DNA from: Lytechinus variegatus
Taxonomy: Eukaryota; Echinodermata; Echinoidea; Temnopleuroida; Toxopneustidae
Length of the DNA: 64,000 nt
Direction: 5' to 3'
Assembly: GCF_018143015.1 (NCBI RefSeq)
Contig: NC_054756.1
Span: forward strand, 18,559,361-18,623,360
Below, piece by piece: positions 25,501 to 35,033 of this stretch. Made by a program: the position numbers and the translations under genes. Every line of letters begins with the position of its first letter. Within the stretch, counting starts at the first letter, position 1. The notes under the pieces were generated by a model, which was not told the DNA's origin, made no database searches, and saw only the letters and a program-made list of their open reading frames with translations.

Positions 25501-28500
25501 ATGAGACATCACTTAATTTGAAATTTATACATTTTATATCCATGTACATACGTATAACATGGGGCAAATGCTTGTTTGACGTCAATCCAAAACTTAAAAT
25601 TCTAATAAATTTCTTAACCTTTCATCGATTTTCCTCAATCTTTCACCACTTTCTTCTGCTAATTTTACAACAAACTTTTATAGGGTGAACTTCCCCTTTA
25701 ATAAAGTTAAATCTGACAAATGTTGACCAGTGATACATGTACCAATCGACCTACTGTATGTTTTGCTGATGTGTTGAGAAGTTAATATTAATGGCAAACT
25801 ATGATCTTTCAGTGACAACAGATATTAAAGGTGTCATACAAGTTTTCTTTTTGTTTTTAATCCATTTTCAACCAATTAAATTTCGCTCATGATAATATAC
25901 ATAAATGTTATTGTAATCTAATCTGTAGTTTTAACTTCTTAGACTAGCACTTTGTAGGGTTTTTAAAAATTGTTTTAAAATTTGTTGCTGTCCTTTGTAC
26001 TTTTTTTTCTCTTGTGATCTGTCACCTTTATAGCAGGTTTAAAGTTCATAGTAAAAAAAAAATAAAAACCAACAATTTACATGCATCATTTATAGGAAAA
26101 TAATCTTCTTTGATCTTCAAAATCCCAATGATGTTGTAAAGTGACTTTTCCAATGCTGTTTGTGGTTGTTGATTTCCTTCGGTTGTGTGTTCCTACTCAA
26201 TATAATAATCAATTTTTAATGTATAGTCCCATGGCTAATGCTATCAGTGTGATTGCTTTCCTTGGATGGAGACATAATATCAATATTTCCTTTCTATTCT
26301 TCAAGGGTGTTAGGCCTGGGACTTTCGGGTTTTTTTCTCTTCGGGTACCCGTGGCAGGTTTCGGGCGGGTACCCGGGTACCCGAAAATCATGTCGCTCGA
26401 AATATGACTGGTGGAAAAACCCCATTGGTGACGTCATCAAGCCAATGCGATGCAAGCCAATTTATGAATGAAAATATAGTAAGCATGCGCATTGCAAGCC
26501 TCCCGTGCGCCACGCATTATCGAAACAAGTCTGCAATACTCTGTCACCTCGTACCAAAATCGACCTAGAATTCCACTTTTCTATATTTTATATGAATTAT
26601 GAAAGGTATTCTCAGAGGATCTATTTTCTCACCGATAGCGCACAGGTAAGCAAATTTTTATTACTTCTTGCTTTTCCGTCAAAATCGTACGAAGTAGCGT
26701 TGATATTACATCGTGTTCGTGAGTTTGTAGAATCTATCGCTACGTGAACAAAGTCAATTGATTTCCGGGTTTCGGAGCATACGAGGCGCCAGCCAATCAC
26801 GTTCTTGATACCATTTTCAGTCCATCATAAACCGAAAATGGTAACACGATCGTGATTGGCCGGCGCGTTTGACGCTCCGAAACCCGGAAATCAATTGACT
26901 TTGTTCACGTAGCGATAGATTCTACAAACTCACGAACACGATGTAATATCAACGCTACTTCGTACGATTTTGACGGAAAAGCAAGAAGTAATAAAAATTT
27001 GCTTACCTGTGCGCTATCAGTGAGAAAATAGATCCTCTGAGAATACCTTTCATAATTCATATGAAATAAAGGAAAGTGGAATTCTAGGTCGATTTTGGTA
27101 CGAGGTGAAAGAGTATTGCAGACTTGTTTGGACGGAATACTGCGTGGGGCTTGCAATGCGCATACTTACTATATTTTCATTCATAAATTGGCTTGCGTCG
27201 CAGTGGCTGGATGACGTCACTGCGCTGCAAAAGAAACATGGCGACGATTGAACGATCTCAGTCACATCATCACTTGAAAAACTAGTTATTCTGAGGGTAA
27301 TTGGTGAGATTCAAAATGAGACTTGTGTACTTTTGTGATGAGTTTACAATCATGTCTTACACTACGCAATACAAATCAAATGTACGTTATACTGGTGAGC
27401 AATTTTCGGGTATCGGGTATTGATTTTTCTACCCGGGTACCCGAGGCTTCCGGGCGGGACCCGGGTACCCGGGTTTTAGTCCCAGCCCTAAAGGGTGTTT
27501 TGCTATTCCTGGTTTACTAATGAATTTGATACCTTCTTGAAGACTCTTTGTTTACTAGTACATTTGGTAACTAATTAGAATGGTAATGAATCTATGAGTG
27601 CTCTTCCACAAAGTTCCTCAGATTGTTGAAACACAAAGTGGTCTGAAGCTTTAAGACTACGGTGGCTGAATGGAGTTCTGCATTGCGGTGTGACAGGTAG
27701 CATTTGCTAGACTTGTCTCAAGATCCACCTCTTGATTCATGATTTGAGTTGGGTCTGCACAGTCTGCAGACTAATTCAGGACATGAATCTGTTGAAGATT
27801 GTTTAATTAATGCATTACCAGTACACCTTTCATGCATTTATGCGAATTGCATGTTTCATTGGTGGAGCTGATGATGATGCATAAATTTTTTTCATTTTAT
27901 AGGAAGATATAATGACACAACAAAGAACAACTAGTGGCCGGTAACAAAAATCTTAACCGATGATCATAAGTCATATGTTTGTACGATTGATGACATTGAC
28001 CAATATGCACCAGTTACTATTGAAAATCAATTGTTAATTACATTTACTTGCTGGGTTAACATGGGACTTTGGATCCCTCTCTTTCTACATAAATTAGCAT
28101 TGCATTATTTGTTACAATTGATAAATATTTTTGTTGTTAATGCACAAGGATGAAAAGAAAATGTGTAAATGGAAAAGATAAAGTTGCGGATATGACATGA
28201 GCTCATCCGATTGATATATTTTTATGTGCCATGTACAGTGAAACGATACATGTACAAACAAAATACAAGAATTCAAATTTTGGAAACTCTACTTTTAATT
28301 TTGATTTTCAGTGTGTTGGTTGTTTAGATTTAGACTAGTATACATGTATCCCTTTTCTTTGGTCACCTACTTGTACTCAAATTTTCTTTTAAAAAGGCTA
28401 TTTTCTTCATATGATTTGCTGATAATACGCCTCCTTTACTCTTGCAGTGGTTAGTGAAAGTGGACCACAATTCGATCTGAATAACCTCAGGAGGAATGGG

Positions 28501-30105
28501 TTCCGCCCCACGTCGAAGAACTCCTTCATGAGAGACCAACCCAACGTTCATCTCACTGCCTACCGCCACGGCCACGCCCCACCTCCCGTTGATCCCATGG
28601 CTTCGTTATCCATCACAAACTCGGGGCCCCCCGCATCGATGTCCACCTCCGGGGTTCCAGGGGCGCTACGGGGTCAGAGCATCGGGTTCGGGTATAGGGA
28701 AAGCAGCGGAGGAGGGCTCAATGGAAGCACCATGGGAAGTCAGGGAAGAACGAGCAACATGAAGACGAGAACAAGGGCATCTTTCTTGGCAGGGCAGAGT
28801 GATAGATACAAACGTAAGTATTAAAAGGTGAATCAGTCTGTGGTCCATATGTCTTGGGACCAGAGAGATCTGACTGGAAGGCGAGGGAGAGACAGATGCT
28901 TTCCTCAATCAAGGGCCTGTTTCAAACAGTTAAGACTAAATGAGTGTTGATTTTGCAGACTCAGTATTAGTCAGATTCTGCCTCATGAATATTCATGGAC
29001 AACCGCATTGCGTAAAATCCAATGTTTGGTCAGCTCCACTGGTGTGGCGTGAGTGGTAAGACAATGCGCAATTACGAGTTTACTCTGTTCTGTTGACCGA
29101 GGTTCGAACCTTGCCTCAAACAAGTCTGATTCAAAGTCTCCAAAACAGAGTTAGTCCTTTGATAATATAAATCTGCAGAATCGATGCGAACATAGTCTTA
29201 ACTGTTTTAAACAGACTTGTAACCATTGTAACTTTACCATTATTCTATGGAAACATTGATAGTGACTGGCTGCTGAGCCATGTCACTCTGGGAATTGCAA
29301 TAATGGCAAAGTTACCATAGTTGGAACTGTTTATGAAGCGGCCGCGGGCCCCTGGTCTGAAAAAAAATAGTTTGACAAGGGCGATTATCCAACTTACTGA
29401 CCAATTCAGTTTGTAAGCTGTTTTACATTGGGAATTTCGAAGTAGGGTTCTTCAAGTACTCCTTACAAATTATATGATTTATGCATGGACATAGCAATGC
29501 ACCTTGCTCATTGCATAATAAAATGCTTTTATTCTATTTTAGAAGCTTCCTGTAGCTGCTGTAAGTTGCAGTGATTTGTAGAAGGTCTACTTAGTTATAT
29601 TTCAGAATAATTTATTGGTGATCTCTTTTCAATGCATGCATACCCTTAAAGCCTTCCTAAAGCTTTGATAAAGACTTATTGTGAATTACATCTGAATGTC
29701 ATCCAACAAAATATCCAAACTTACCAACATTTTGTGGCAGTAGAATCTTTTTTGAAATGTTATTATTTTTTTGAAAAATCAAAAGTTGATTTATCAGCTA
29801 TCTAGTGCACTCCGTCAATAAGGATTTCATATTCATTCAAAAAGTGGACAGTAGACACAGTGCATTCCTGCAGCTGCTCCACTTGCCCCAAACCCTAGTT
29901 CCACCAAGAGGGAATCAGTGTTGAATTTCTATTATTATTTTATTTCATTTTAACAGAGAGCCAGTACCAGTTTCATGATCCTGTAGCGGGGGCCACCCCT
30001 GACTTTACCCAAAGACTTGCAGAGCTTACCTCACTTGAAAGTGATACAATACGATACGAAAGGACTAAGAAGGCCAAGAAAAAAGCCAAACAAGACTCGG
30101 GGTGA
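4212..30105 (+). CDS. Gene A: unrecognised 495-residue Ser/Gly-rich protein, seven exons
   Basis: Exons 4212-4533, 5716-5803, 10832-11110, 15672-15755, 24123-24322, 28448-28813 and 29957-30105 join in phase 1,2,2,2,1,1 with no stop, giving 1488 nt. The ATG at 4212 has A at -3 and an in-frame TGA three codons upstream. Donors are GTAAGT or GTGAGT except GTAAAT at 5804. The protein has no signal peptide or membrane segment. Residues 1-107 are Ser/Thr-rich. Residues 117-137 (PDIIEPDLTWTSFFEHRR and on) look like a conserved motif. Residues 294-311 form a charged helix (EDLKHFERKLEREREKRI), residues 315-445 are Pro/Ser/Gly-rich, and the C-terminus is basic (ERTKKAKKKAKQDSG), possibly nuclear-targeting. 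I cannot name the family. The terminal TGA overlaps a good donor (GG|GTGAGA at 30102), so the gene might continue in an exon I cannot see. Possible 3' AATAAA signals lie at 31205 and about 31789. Confidence 0.65.
5716..5803 (+). CDS. Gene A exon 2
   Basis: An 88-nt exon after a pyrimidine-rich stretch ending in AAG, with donor GG|GTAAAT. It codes KLDFGSQPDIIEPDLTW and then TSFFEHRRTHPG. It accepts phase 1 and leaves phase 2, exactly fitting its neighbours. The motif around W125-F129 looks like a constrained interaction motif, but its function is unknown. Confidence 0.6.
6395..6880. mobile_element. Degraded family 1 TTAA MITE
   Basis: Retains the internal blocks (gtcagtgatgac-like, ttcttttgctttttattg, tgttggggtggact) of family 1 but has lost both clean ends, so it is an old copy. 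It lies in intron 2 of gene A. Confidence 0.65.
7323..7911. mobile_element. Family 2 TTAA MITE
   Basis: Starts tcaaaggggtggtccagg and ends catggaccaccccttta, followed by a. The inverted ends are about 16 bp; the left TTAA has changed to TCAA. It is non-coding and lies in intron 2 of gene A. Confidence 0.75.
7912..10831. other. Intron 2 of gene A, remaining part
   Basis: AT-rich, with homopolymer runs such as a C run near 8160. No exon with both splice sites and an open frame was seen here. A short direct repeat cgcttcagtgctgtat occurs just before exon 3. Confidence 0.5.
10832..11110 (+). CDS. Gene A exon 3
   Basis: A 279-nt exon, acceptor TTGTTGCAG and donor AACAA|GTAAGT, clearly richer in GC than its flanks. 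It codes residues 137-229, including HHSGNSGSSVVTRGAFKGY. The internal CACCATGG at 10842-10849 is a strong initiation context and could start a shorter isoform. Confidence 0.7.
12066..12466. mobile_element. Foldback element with ATTCTCACTA ends
   Basis: The left end reads accattctcactacg and the right end catagtgagaacggcc, an inverted pair. The left arm is itself a small hairpin built on aaactagttt and ggaaactagttt, and the right arm repeats the ttccagtaagctagttt motif. No coding sequence. The target duplication is not clear. Confidence 0.6.
12467..15671. other. Intron 3 of gene A, remaining part
   Basis: No supported exon. It contains tcattcattcat-type simple sequence near 12715 and short A/T runs. 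Open frames of about 100 codons on both strands (for example 14235-14537 minus and 14559-14999 plus) lack splice context or protein-like composition. Confidence 0.5.
15672..15755 (+). CDS. Gene A exon 4
   Basis: An 84-nt exon, acceptor ACCCTCAG and donor TTGG|GTAAGT. It codes the equivalent of AGNSPHKVYYTMEGGRRV and then VTGMPALTIG. It enters and leaves in phase 2, so it could be skipped without changing frame. The surrounding DNA is also fairly GC-rich, so the acceptor choice is less certain than the donor. Confidence 0.5.
16517..17067. mobile_element. Foldback element with CCCGGGGGGCCACTT ends
   Basis: About 45 bp at each end are inverted copies (ccactt.cattcacgagtgg and atccactcgtcaatgtaagtgg). 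The flanks read ctacaggc and ttacaggc, a likely target duplication of 7-8 bp with one change. The interior repeats ctaaacacgta and acccttaacaagta motifs, so its open frames are repeat translations and not genes. Confidence 0.7.
17530..18022. mobile_element. Family 1 TTAA MITE abutting a family 2 copy
   Basis: Internal blocks and the right end ggggtggacttgtcctttaa match family 1; the left end is worn. Its right TTAA at 18019-18022 also serves as the left TTAA of the family 2 element that follows. Confidence 0.7.
18068..18642. mobile_element. Palindromic ttcgtaattccgaa element, 8-bp target duplication
   Basis: Flanked on both sides by gtaaattc (18060-18067 and 18643-18650). The insert is made of short units alternating ttcgttagtccgaaaac and its complement, with a large central inverted and direct repeat at about 18310-18440. 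An 8-bp duplication suggests a hAT-like mobiliser, though the ends are only weakly inverted. It has no coding capacity. Confidence 0.7.
18737..18896 (+). pseudogene. 5'-truncated retrocopy with poly-A tail
   Basis: A 160-bp insertion bounded by a 15-bp perfect direct repeat, atattcattaggtgg (18722-18736 and 18897-18911). It ends in a run of A preceded by gtaataaatacctctgatg, so an AATAAA signal sits about 15-20 bases before the tail. This is the 3' end of some polyadenylated transcript inserted by target-primed reverse transcription. The source transcript is not recognised. Confidence 0.65.
19487..20097. mobile_element. Family 1 TTAA MITE, well preserved
   Basis: Starts ttaaaggtcaagtccacc, ends ggggtggacttgtcctttaa, about 611 bp. 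It is very close in sequence to the copy at 2641-3243, so the two are relatively recent relatives. Confidence 0.8.
20098..22558. other. Intron 4 of gene A, central part
   Basis: No supported exon. A 96-codon open frame at 20878-21168 plus has no start context or splice logic. The sequence is otherwise AT-rich. Confidence 0.45.
22559..22690 (+). CDS. Possible cassette exon of gene A
   Basis: An open stretch coding ILNQKWYLDVLDNQYRESL and then SKDKRWTKGNRR looks protein-like. With acceptor CGGAAG and donor GGAG|GTTTGT it would enter and leave in phase 2, adding 44 residues between exons 4 and 5 without breaking the frame. Both splice sites are weak, and the frame alternatively runs on to a TAA at 22743. 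It could be a rare cassette exon, a separate small gene, or chance. Confidence 0.3.
22691..24122. other. Intron 4 of gene A, distal part
   Basis: Very AT-rich, with a long C run near 23020-23040 and T runs. A hairpin element lies at 23867-24029. No exon seen. Confidence 0.5.
23867..24029. mobile_element. Short hairpin element, gattggctg core
   Basis: Ends tttcataaaggctaac and acactaatatgaaacagac are weakly inverted. The centre ttgattgtgattggctgctgag matches the centres of hairpins at about 29214, 30611, 34700 and 39705. Confidence 0.55.
24123..24322 (+). CDS. Gene A exon 5
   Basis: A 200-nt exon, acceptor TTTTTCCACCAG and donor AAGAG|GTGAGT. It codes the Ser-rich lead and the charged helix DLKHFERKLEREREKRI, then a four-proline run. 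Phase 2 in, phase 1 out. Confidence 0.7.
24969..25701. mobile_element. Family 3 TTAA MITE
   Basis: Starts ttaaaggggaagttcaccct and ends agggtgaacttccccttta plus a, with TTAA at both ends. It carries a second element at 25099-25336. A partial copy lies at about 35030-35140. Confidence 0.75.
25099..25336. mobile_element. Inverted-repeat element nested in family 3 MITE
   Basis: Ends cccctaccgaaattt and gaaatttctgtagggg are inverted copies. The interior is a dense set of palindromes (gctagtaactagcatgc, cgcttattaagc and relatives) that is GC-richer than its host. The direct flank is CA on both sides, so the target duplication may be 2 bp. Confidence 0.6.
26311..27490. mobile_element. hAT-like foldback element, 8-bp target duplication
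   Basis: Terminal repeats are taggcctgggac at the left and, read inward from the right, tagggctgggac. The 8-bp aagggtgt lies at 26303-26310 and again at 27491-27498. The interior is a long inverted repeat (arms about 26400-26800 and 26865-27290) with gggtacccgggtaccc blocks at both ends. Each arm holds a convergent open frame of about 80 codons giving nearly the same peptide (TKIDLEFHF, YERYSQRIYFLTDSAQVSKF); the few arm differences change residues, so purifying selection is not evident. It has no transposase and is non-autonomous. Confidence 0.75.
27491..28447. other. Intron 5 of gene A, distal part
   Basis: AT-rich sequence with nothing recognised before the pyrimidine tract and CAG of exon 6. 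Confidence 0.5.
28448..28813 (+). CDS. Gene A exon 6
   Basis: A 366-nt exon, the longest of the gene, acceptor CTCTTGCAG and donor AAAC|GTAAGT, strongly GC-richer than its introns. It codes residues 325-446: a polar stretch with RRNGFRPTSKNSFMRD, a Pro/Ser/Gly-rich stretch, then SNMKTRTRASFLAGQSDRYK. The many Ser/Thr next to Arg/Lys suggest phosphorylation, which is inference. Confidence 0.75.
28913..29347. mobile_element. Compound hairpin elements with a tRNA-like insert
   Basis: The left arm ctgtttcaaacagttaag pairs with cttaactgttttaaacag near 29205. Between them, 29029-29116 holds tRNA-like A-box (ggcgtgagtggta) and B-box (ggttcgaac) motifs, suggesting a SINE head. From 29214 a second hairpin with the gactggctgctgag core runs to ggaactgtttatgaagcgg at 29340. 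Confidence 0.5.
29957..30105 (+). CDS. Gene A terminal exon
   Basis: Acceptor CATTTTAACAG. Codes 49 residues, QSQYQFHDPVAG to the Lys-rich tail, and ends in TGA at 30103. The GGGTGAGA at the stop is also a good donor, so a longer isoform is possible. The stretch DFTQRLAELTSLESD predicts a helix. Confidence 0.6.
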
Positions 30106-32228
30106 GAATACTTTGTGATTGCATCAGCCAACGTTTAAAGAAAATGGACTTCGGAGGTTGTTAGATAATGGTGGCTTTGCAAAATCTCTGGTCCAAGCTA
30201 GGAAGTGAAGTCAAGTTTAACAGACTGCGACACTCATATGAGCAAACGGTGAGGTTGGAAAGATTGAAACGCAGCAGAGATCGTAGAACTTTTGGGATTT
30301 CTTCCCTCAGGATAGTTATCAGAGTGCGCAATTGAGCTGTGACCAATGTACTGAAAGAGAGATTGTCAGGGATATTGGTCATATGAACAACCACTGTAGC
30401 TGATCCAGGAATTGATTGTGGATTGGAAAGAGCATTTACAGAAGTGATTTTTGTATTGGAATGTACATCTTCTTCAACTCTAATGAGAATTGATTTCTGC
30501 AGATAAAGAGGCAGTCTAATGTTGAATTGATCTGTTAAAAATGTTGAGTGTCCCCTCTGTCCTAACATTATACTGAATTGCTGAATATTTAGTTACGAGA
30601 CTTCACCAACGTTATGAGTTGGTTTCATAGAGATTTACATTCATGGTGACTTTACTATGATGTTAAATACCATGATACCTTGATTCTGATTGGCTGTTGA
30701 GCCCTGTTTACAGGCTCTATATCTGTAATTATACCAGTAATTAATGATAGTCACTGAATGAATTGGTTGATTAAAATTCAGATCCAGTTAAAACATTAAA
30801 TTGAAAATTGATCTGGAACTGATAGGGTATTGTCAAACTTTCCATGTAGAGTCTGCATGTAGATATCAATGTGCAAGGAAATATAACGTTACACTCGGGA
30901 GTTCTGGATAATTTTGGTCTATTTGTTATAATGGCACAAATTGTAAATGGTCATTTTAACCAATGCAAAATGCAAGGACAAATTATTATCTAACAAGGAT
31001 TCATACATAATTTGGTCTAGGGTATTGAAAGAGTTTTTTCTGTTACCCAGGAATGTATCTGTACATGTATTACTGTTAGATGTGTTTCTTATACATTTTC
31101 AGCAATATTTACCATTATATCCTACATGGGTTAAATCCTGTATTTGTTCAAATAGCAACACGTGGCCAAAGATATTCTAGCAATGCTGATGAAACAAAAC
31201 ACCAAATAAAGAAAATTTACTATTCTGTAATGTCACAGATCATGCAATCTCTCGAACGCGCCGGTCAGAATTTGTTACTCAAAGCTTGTTGGTTTATTTA
31301 TATACTGTCCTGTTTTGCACGTAAATATTACAATTTGGCCTGAGCAACACCCCTTTTTTTCATTCCAGATACACTTTTTGCCAAATACCCCTATTTTTTG
31401 CAATTTGAAAAGTATGTTTACTTTAAAAATGTCAAAAACAGATATTTGCAAACTAAGAGCTTGGAAAACACCCACCCTTTTCCCTTTTGAGTACATGTCA
31501 ATAAAGGTCTTTTTTTATTTTGAGTACATGCTCTTAAATACTACCCTTTCCAGTTTTGAGTATATCAATACTGAAACATATATATTTGAATCTGCACTTT
31601 AAGCTAAAATGTATAAAAAGTTAATTTTGAATATAAGCTTTTGAGAACAAACCATCAAATTTTGCTAACATCTTCATATTCATGAATATGCCACAATGTA
31701 CATTGTAGGAGGGGTGGATTGTCTCAAGTGACCTTTTACTGCAAATGTAATGTCCAAACTCGTCTGTTGACAAGGCTTTTTATAAAAAAAATAAACATCC
31801 AGTCACACGTTGTTGTGTCAGTGTAAGAATGCCCTGAGCCAAACATTTTTGCTCACCTCAGCGGTGCAGAAACGCCCCAATTTGTGCATGATGCTATGGC
31901 CGTTTTTGCACATGTAAGATGCGCGATAGTGCGGTGTTAAGGGCATTCTTGCACTGTAACAATGATGTAAATTGTAATGTTTGGTCTCTCAATACAACAG
32001 CGGATCCAATTGGAAGATTGATTCTATAGTATATTGGATATTGCAGGGAAATACATGTAGGCTGTAAGATCCCAAATTTCCTAACGTTTGTATTTTGTAT
32101 CAAAATACACTTTGAAAACGGTGTTTCTCTCTCTTTGTCATGTAACTCCATATAAAGAAGGATTGTGTTCAGGTTTAATGGAAATTTGTTCGAGATTTAT
32201 GAAAGTTTGTGAAAAAAGATGTTCAATG
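30106..32228. other. Probable 3' untranslated and intergenic DNA after gene A
   Basis: Contains AATAAA at 31205 and about 31789 and half a gattggctg hairpin near 30611-30735. A 135-codon minus-strand frame (30161-30568) has no splice sites or recognisable domain. No gene supported. Confidence 0.5.
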
Positions 32229-32362
32229 ACCCGTAACACAAAGGTTAGCGATTAATCGTATCATATGCTTGATTTTTACGATTGATTGTGTATTGTAGTC
32301 AGTGGAATCAATTGTAGAAATATGTTTCTATGATCATTGCTAAGCTTTGTGTTACGGGCCCC
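32229..32362. mobile_element. Hairpin element with ccgtaacacaaag ends, copy 1
   Basis: Ends cccgtaacacaaaggttagc and gctaagctttgtgttacggg are inverted, and the inner part holds cgattaatcgtat and acgattgattgtgtattg. Two related copies lie at about 34394-34516 and 34528-34671. Confidence 0.7.
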
Positions 32363-33480
32363 AGGTGTTTGAAGAATTCACAGATTATATTGTTTTTTGT
32401 TGCATATGTGCAAATAAAATATGAAAGTAATTATTTGAATAAATATCAAACAATATTTGTGTTCTTTTTAAAGTCAAGATTTTGAGATGAAACCAAATGT
32501 CCAATTTCGACTATATTAGACGAACCCACACATGAAAATATTTCCTTCAATAAAGAGCTTTTAACAAGCCAGGCTAGAAATGAGGGCACATTTAGGTATT
32601 TGATCATGAAATTGAAATCCAAACTTATTTGAAGTCAAAAGGGCAGGGAAATGGGAGGGGGCATAATAAAAAAATCTAAATCCGTTCTGAAATGGTCTAA
32701 AATAGGTCTTCATATGATTATATACCATGTGAGTAAAAAAAATACATTGACACTTTCCAAAATCCCCAGTTTTAAGGAAAAATATGCTAGTATTAACTTC
32801 TTTTTTATCCTTTCTTTTCTAGAAAAGAAGTCCAATTAACCTAAGAAAGAGTGGGCTCTGCAATCTCTGCCTATATAAGAGATATATAATATCAAAGTGT
32901 CTCCACTGAAAAGGAAACCCGTTTTTCATAGATTTCACAACTTAAATTATTAACCATGTTTTTACTATGATTTCGATACTTGTGGTAAGGATGGAATCTC
33001 GTCTTTAATTTGAGACCAACAGCTTAGCAAATCATTCACGCATGGCAGATTACAATAAATATTGAGGCCTATCAGAAACGATTTGCGCAGAAAAATCACA
33101 TGTTAATCTGAATCCACTCTCGTTTCAGGGATCATTGAGATAAAGTAAACAAATAAAATAATACGAAATAAATGGTAATGAGCCAATCGTATCACGAAAA
33201 TTTTGAGCTACATGTACGTATGGCTGTGAAAAAAACATTAAAATGTAACCTGAATATCATGAATATTGATAGTTTCTACATTGAATTGTTTACTTGTAAT
33301 TTTTGGATTTCCCGAAATTTCCTGGAATATTTTCACTCCCCGAACCTATCCTGGAAAAAGTCAAAATTTCCTGAAATTTCCCGAATTTCGGGAAGAGTGG
33401 AAACACTGTTTCCAATTTTTAGGCTTGCAAGAAATTACTATTTGGATTAGCGCGCCCTCTATTGTTTGATGCAGGAAAGT
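32363..33480. other. Intergenic AT-rich DNA
   Basis: No gene recognised. A local inverted patch gaaatttcctggaatatttt and cctgaaatttcccgaatttc lies near 33310-33395. Confidence 0.5.
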
Positions 33481-33830
33481 ATTGTACACCAAAAATCAGG
33501 ATGCTCTGGGCTAAAGGATATTCATATCTCAAAGAGTAACGTAAAATTCACAGAGAAAAATGCTGAAAATTTCATCTTAATCGGATAACAAAGTTAATGT
33601 ATTTTAAATTTTCGCAATATTTTGTGAAAACAGTCATAGGCACGTTGTCATGAATTTTCATTAGGTGGGCTGTGATGTCACATCCCCACTGCTTTTTCTT
33701 GTTTTTACATGAAATCATATTTCTTTAAATTTTTTCATGTATGTGTCAATGATCTGCCTCCATTATGACGAAATAAGTTTCAGCACTAGATATCTTTGTA
33801 AAAGTGTGATCATTTTCTTTTGAAACCCCG
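33481..33830. mobile_element. Truncated family 2 TTAA MITE
   Basis: Carries the left-half blocks of family 2 (aaatgctgaaaatttcatc, attttgtgaaaacagtcat, attaggtgggctg, tgatgtcacatccccac) but the right half is missing. Confidence 0.65.
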
Positions 33831-34393
33831 TTTACAGGTTTATACAACCTGTTTTCTTTACATATTTAGTTTCTGCTTAGGTAAAAGTGCTCCATGGGGG
33901 CAATTATGTGTCCTACCAACATTGGGCATTTCTTTTCATTCAGTGGGCATTTTATTTATCCAGTGTAATGAAAATTTTGACCATTCTTAAGTAATTGCTG
34001 CCAATTTTTTTAAACCTTACTGGACAATATGCTTCCCGCATTGGGTAAATACTGCCCAAAATTGGTTGGACACCCACGTGGTGGTAAAAACTTTACCCAA
34101 TATTTTTTACAGTGCAGATCGATGATCTAAATAAAAGATCGAAAATTTAACTCGAAGTTTTTTTTCTTTCATTTTATTTCTGCATTTTCAGGCAAATAAT
34201 CGTCTTTTCATACATTCAACAAAAACGTCGATTTCTCGCCCAAGTATGAACGAAAAATTGCTATGATGGTAATGGTGTTTGAAATATTCCATAATTAAAA
34301 AGTGATGAATAAATAGATCGGATTTTTGGTTCAGATAGTAAGTTTTAATACCTGATCGCTTGCGGTAGACGAAAGGAGAAATGAACATCCGGG

Positions 34394-34671
34394 TCCTGTA
34401 ACACACTAGCGATTAATCGTACGCTTGATTTTTACGATTGATTGTACATTGTAGACAATGGAATTAATCGTAGGGAAAAGTTCTACGATAATTGCTAAGC
34501 TTTGTGTTACGGTCCCATGTGCTCCGTAAGACCGTAATAATACAAAGGTTTGCGATGAATTCCAAATATGAAAGAACAGCATTGATTGATTGCGCATGCA
34601 ACGATGATCTTGATTGGTCATTGGTATTTAGCGATTGATTGCAAGCCTTTGTGTTACGGAGCTCCGTTAGC
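34394..34671. mobile_element. Two adjacent ccgtaacacaaag hairpins
   Basis: Copy 2 spans about 34394-34516 (tgtaacacactagcgatt to gctaagctttgtgttacgg). Copy 3 spans about 34528-34671 (accgtaataatacaaaggtt to agcctttgtgttacgg). Copy 3 has a divergent centre containing cttgattggtcattgg. Confidence 0.6.
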
Positions 34672-34672
34672 T

Positions 34673-35005
34673 TTCATGGAAGCCTAAAAGTGCCATCCAG
34701 GGGCCCGTTTCATGAAGGACTTGCAACTGTTGTAAGTTTGCCATAATGGCAAATACCATGACAACAGGGCTCATCAGCCAATCAGAATCAAGCTTTCCAT
34801 GGTAGTTGCCATAATGTCAAAATTTATAACAGTTACAAGTCCTTTATGAAACGGGCCCGTGATGTTCATATAACGATCTCGTTATATCTACATCTCTTAG
34901 GGAAAATGATAAGATGGCAAGATCTTGGATCTCGTCATGTTTACATCTTGTGGGAGAGATGACCAGATGGCAAGATCTCGGATCCAAGATCTTGCCATTG
35001 GAACG
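34673..35005. mobile_element. Partial gatctcatcatg foldback copy, interrupted
   Basis: The start catggaagcctaaaagtgcca and the inner blocks atctcgttatatctacatctc and gatcttggatctcgtcatg match the large foldback at 48730-49645. A hairpin element (34699-34860) is inserted inside it. Confidence 0.65.
34699..34860. mobile_element. Hairpin element gggcccgtttcatgaagg
   Basis: Ends gggcccgtttcatgaaggac and cctttatgaaacgggccc are near-perfect inverted repeats, with the core cagccaatcagaatcaagc (complement of cttgattctgattggctg). Confidence 0.75.
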
Positions 35006-35033
35006 TGAAATTCCAAATTCCGATAACTTTCTT

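Noticed and set aside
26505-27156. Pair of opposite 80-codon frames giving nearly the same peptide, as possible duplicated genes
   Set aside because: They lie in the two arms of one foldback element, and the arm differences are mostly residue-changing, so they are not treated as genes.
30161-30568. A 135-codon minus-strand frame after gene A
   Set aside because: No splice sites, no domain and no codon or composition shift; it is probably chance in the 3' region of gene A.
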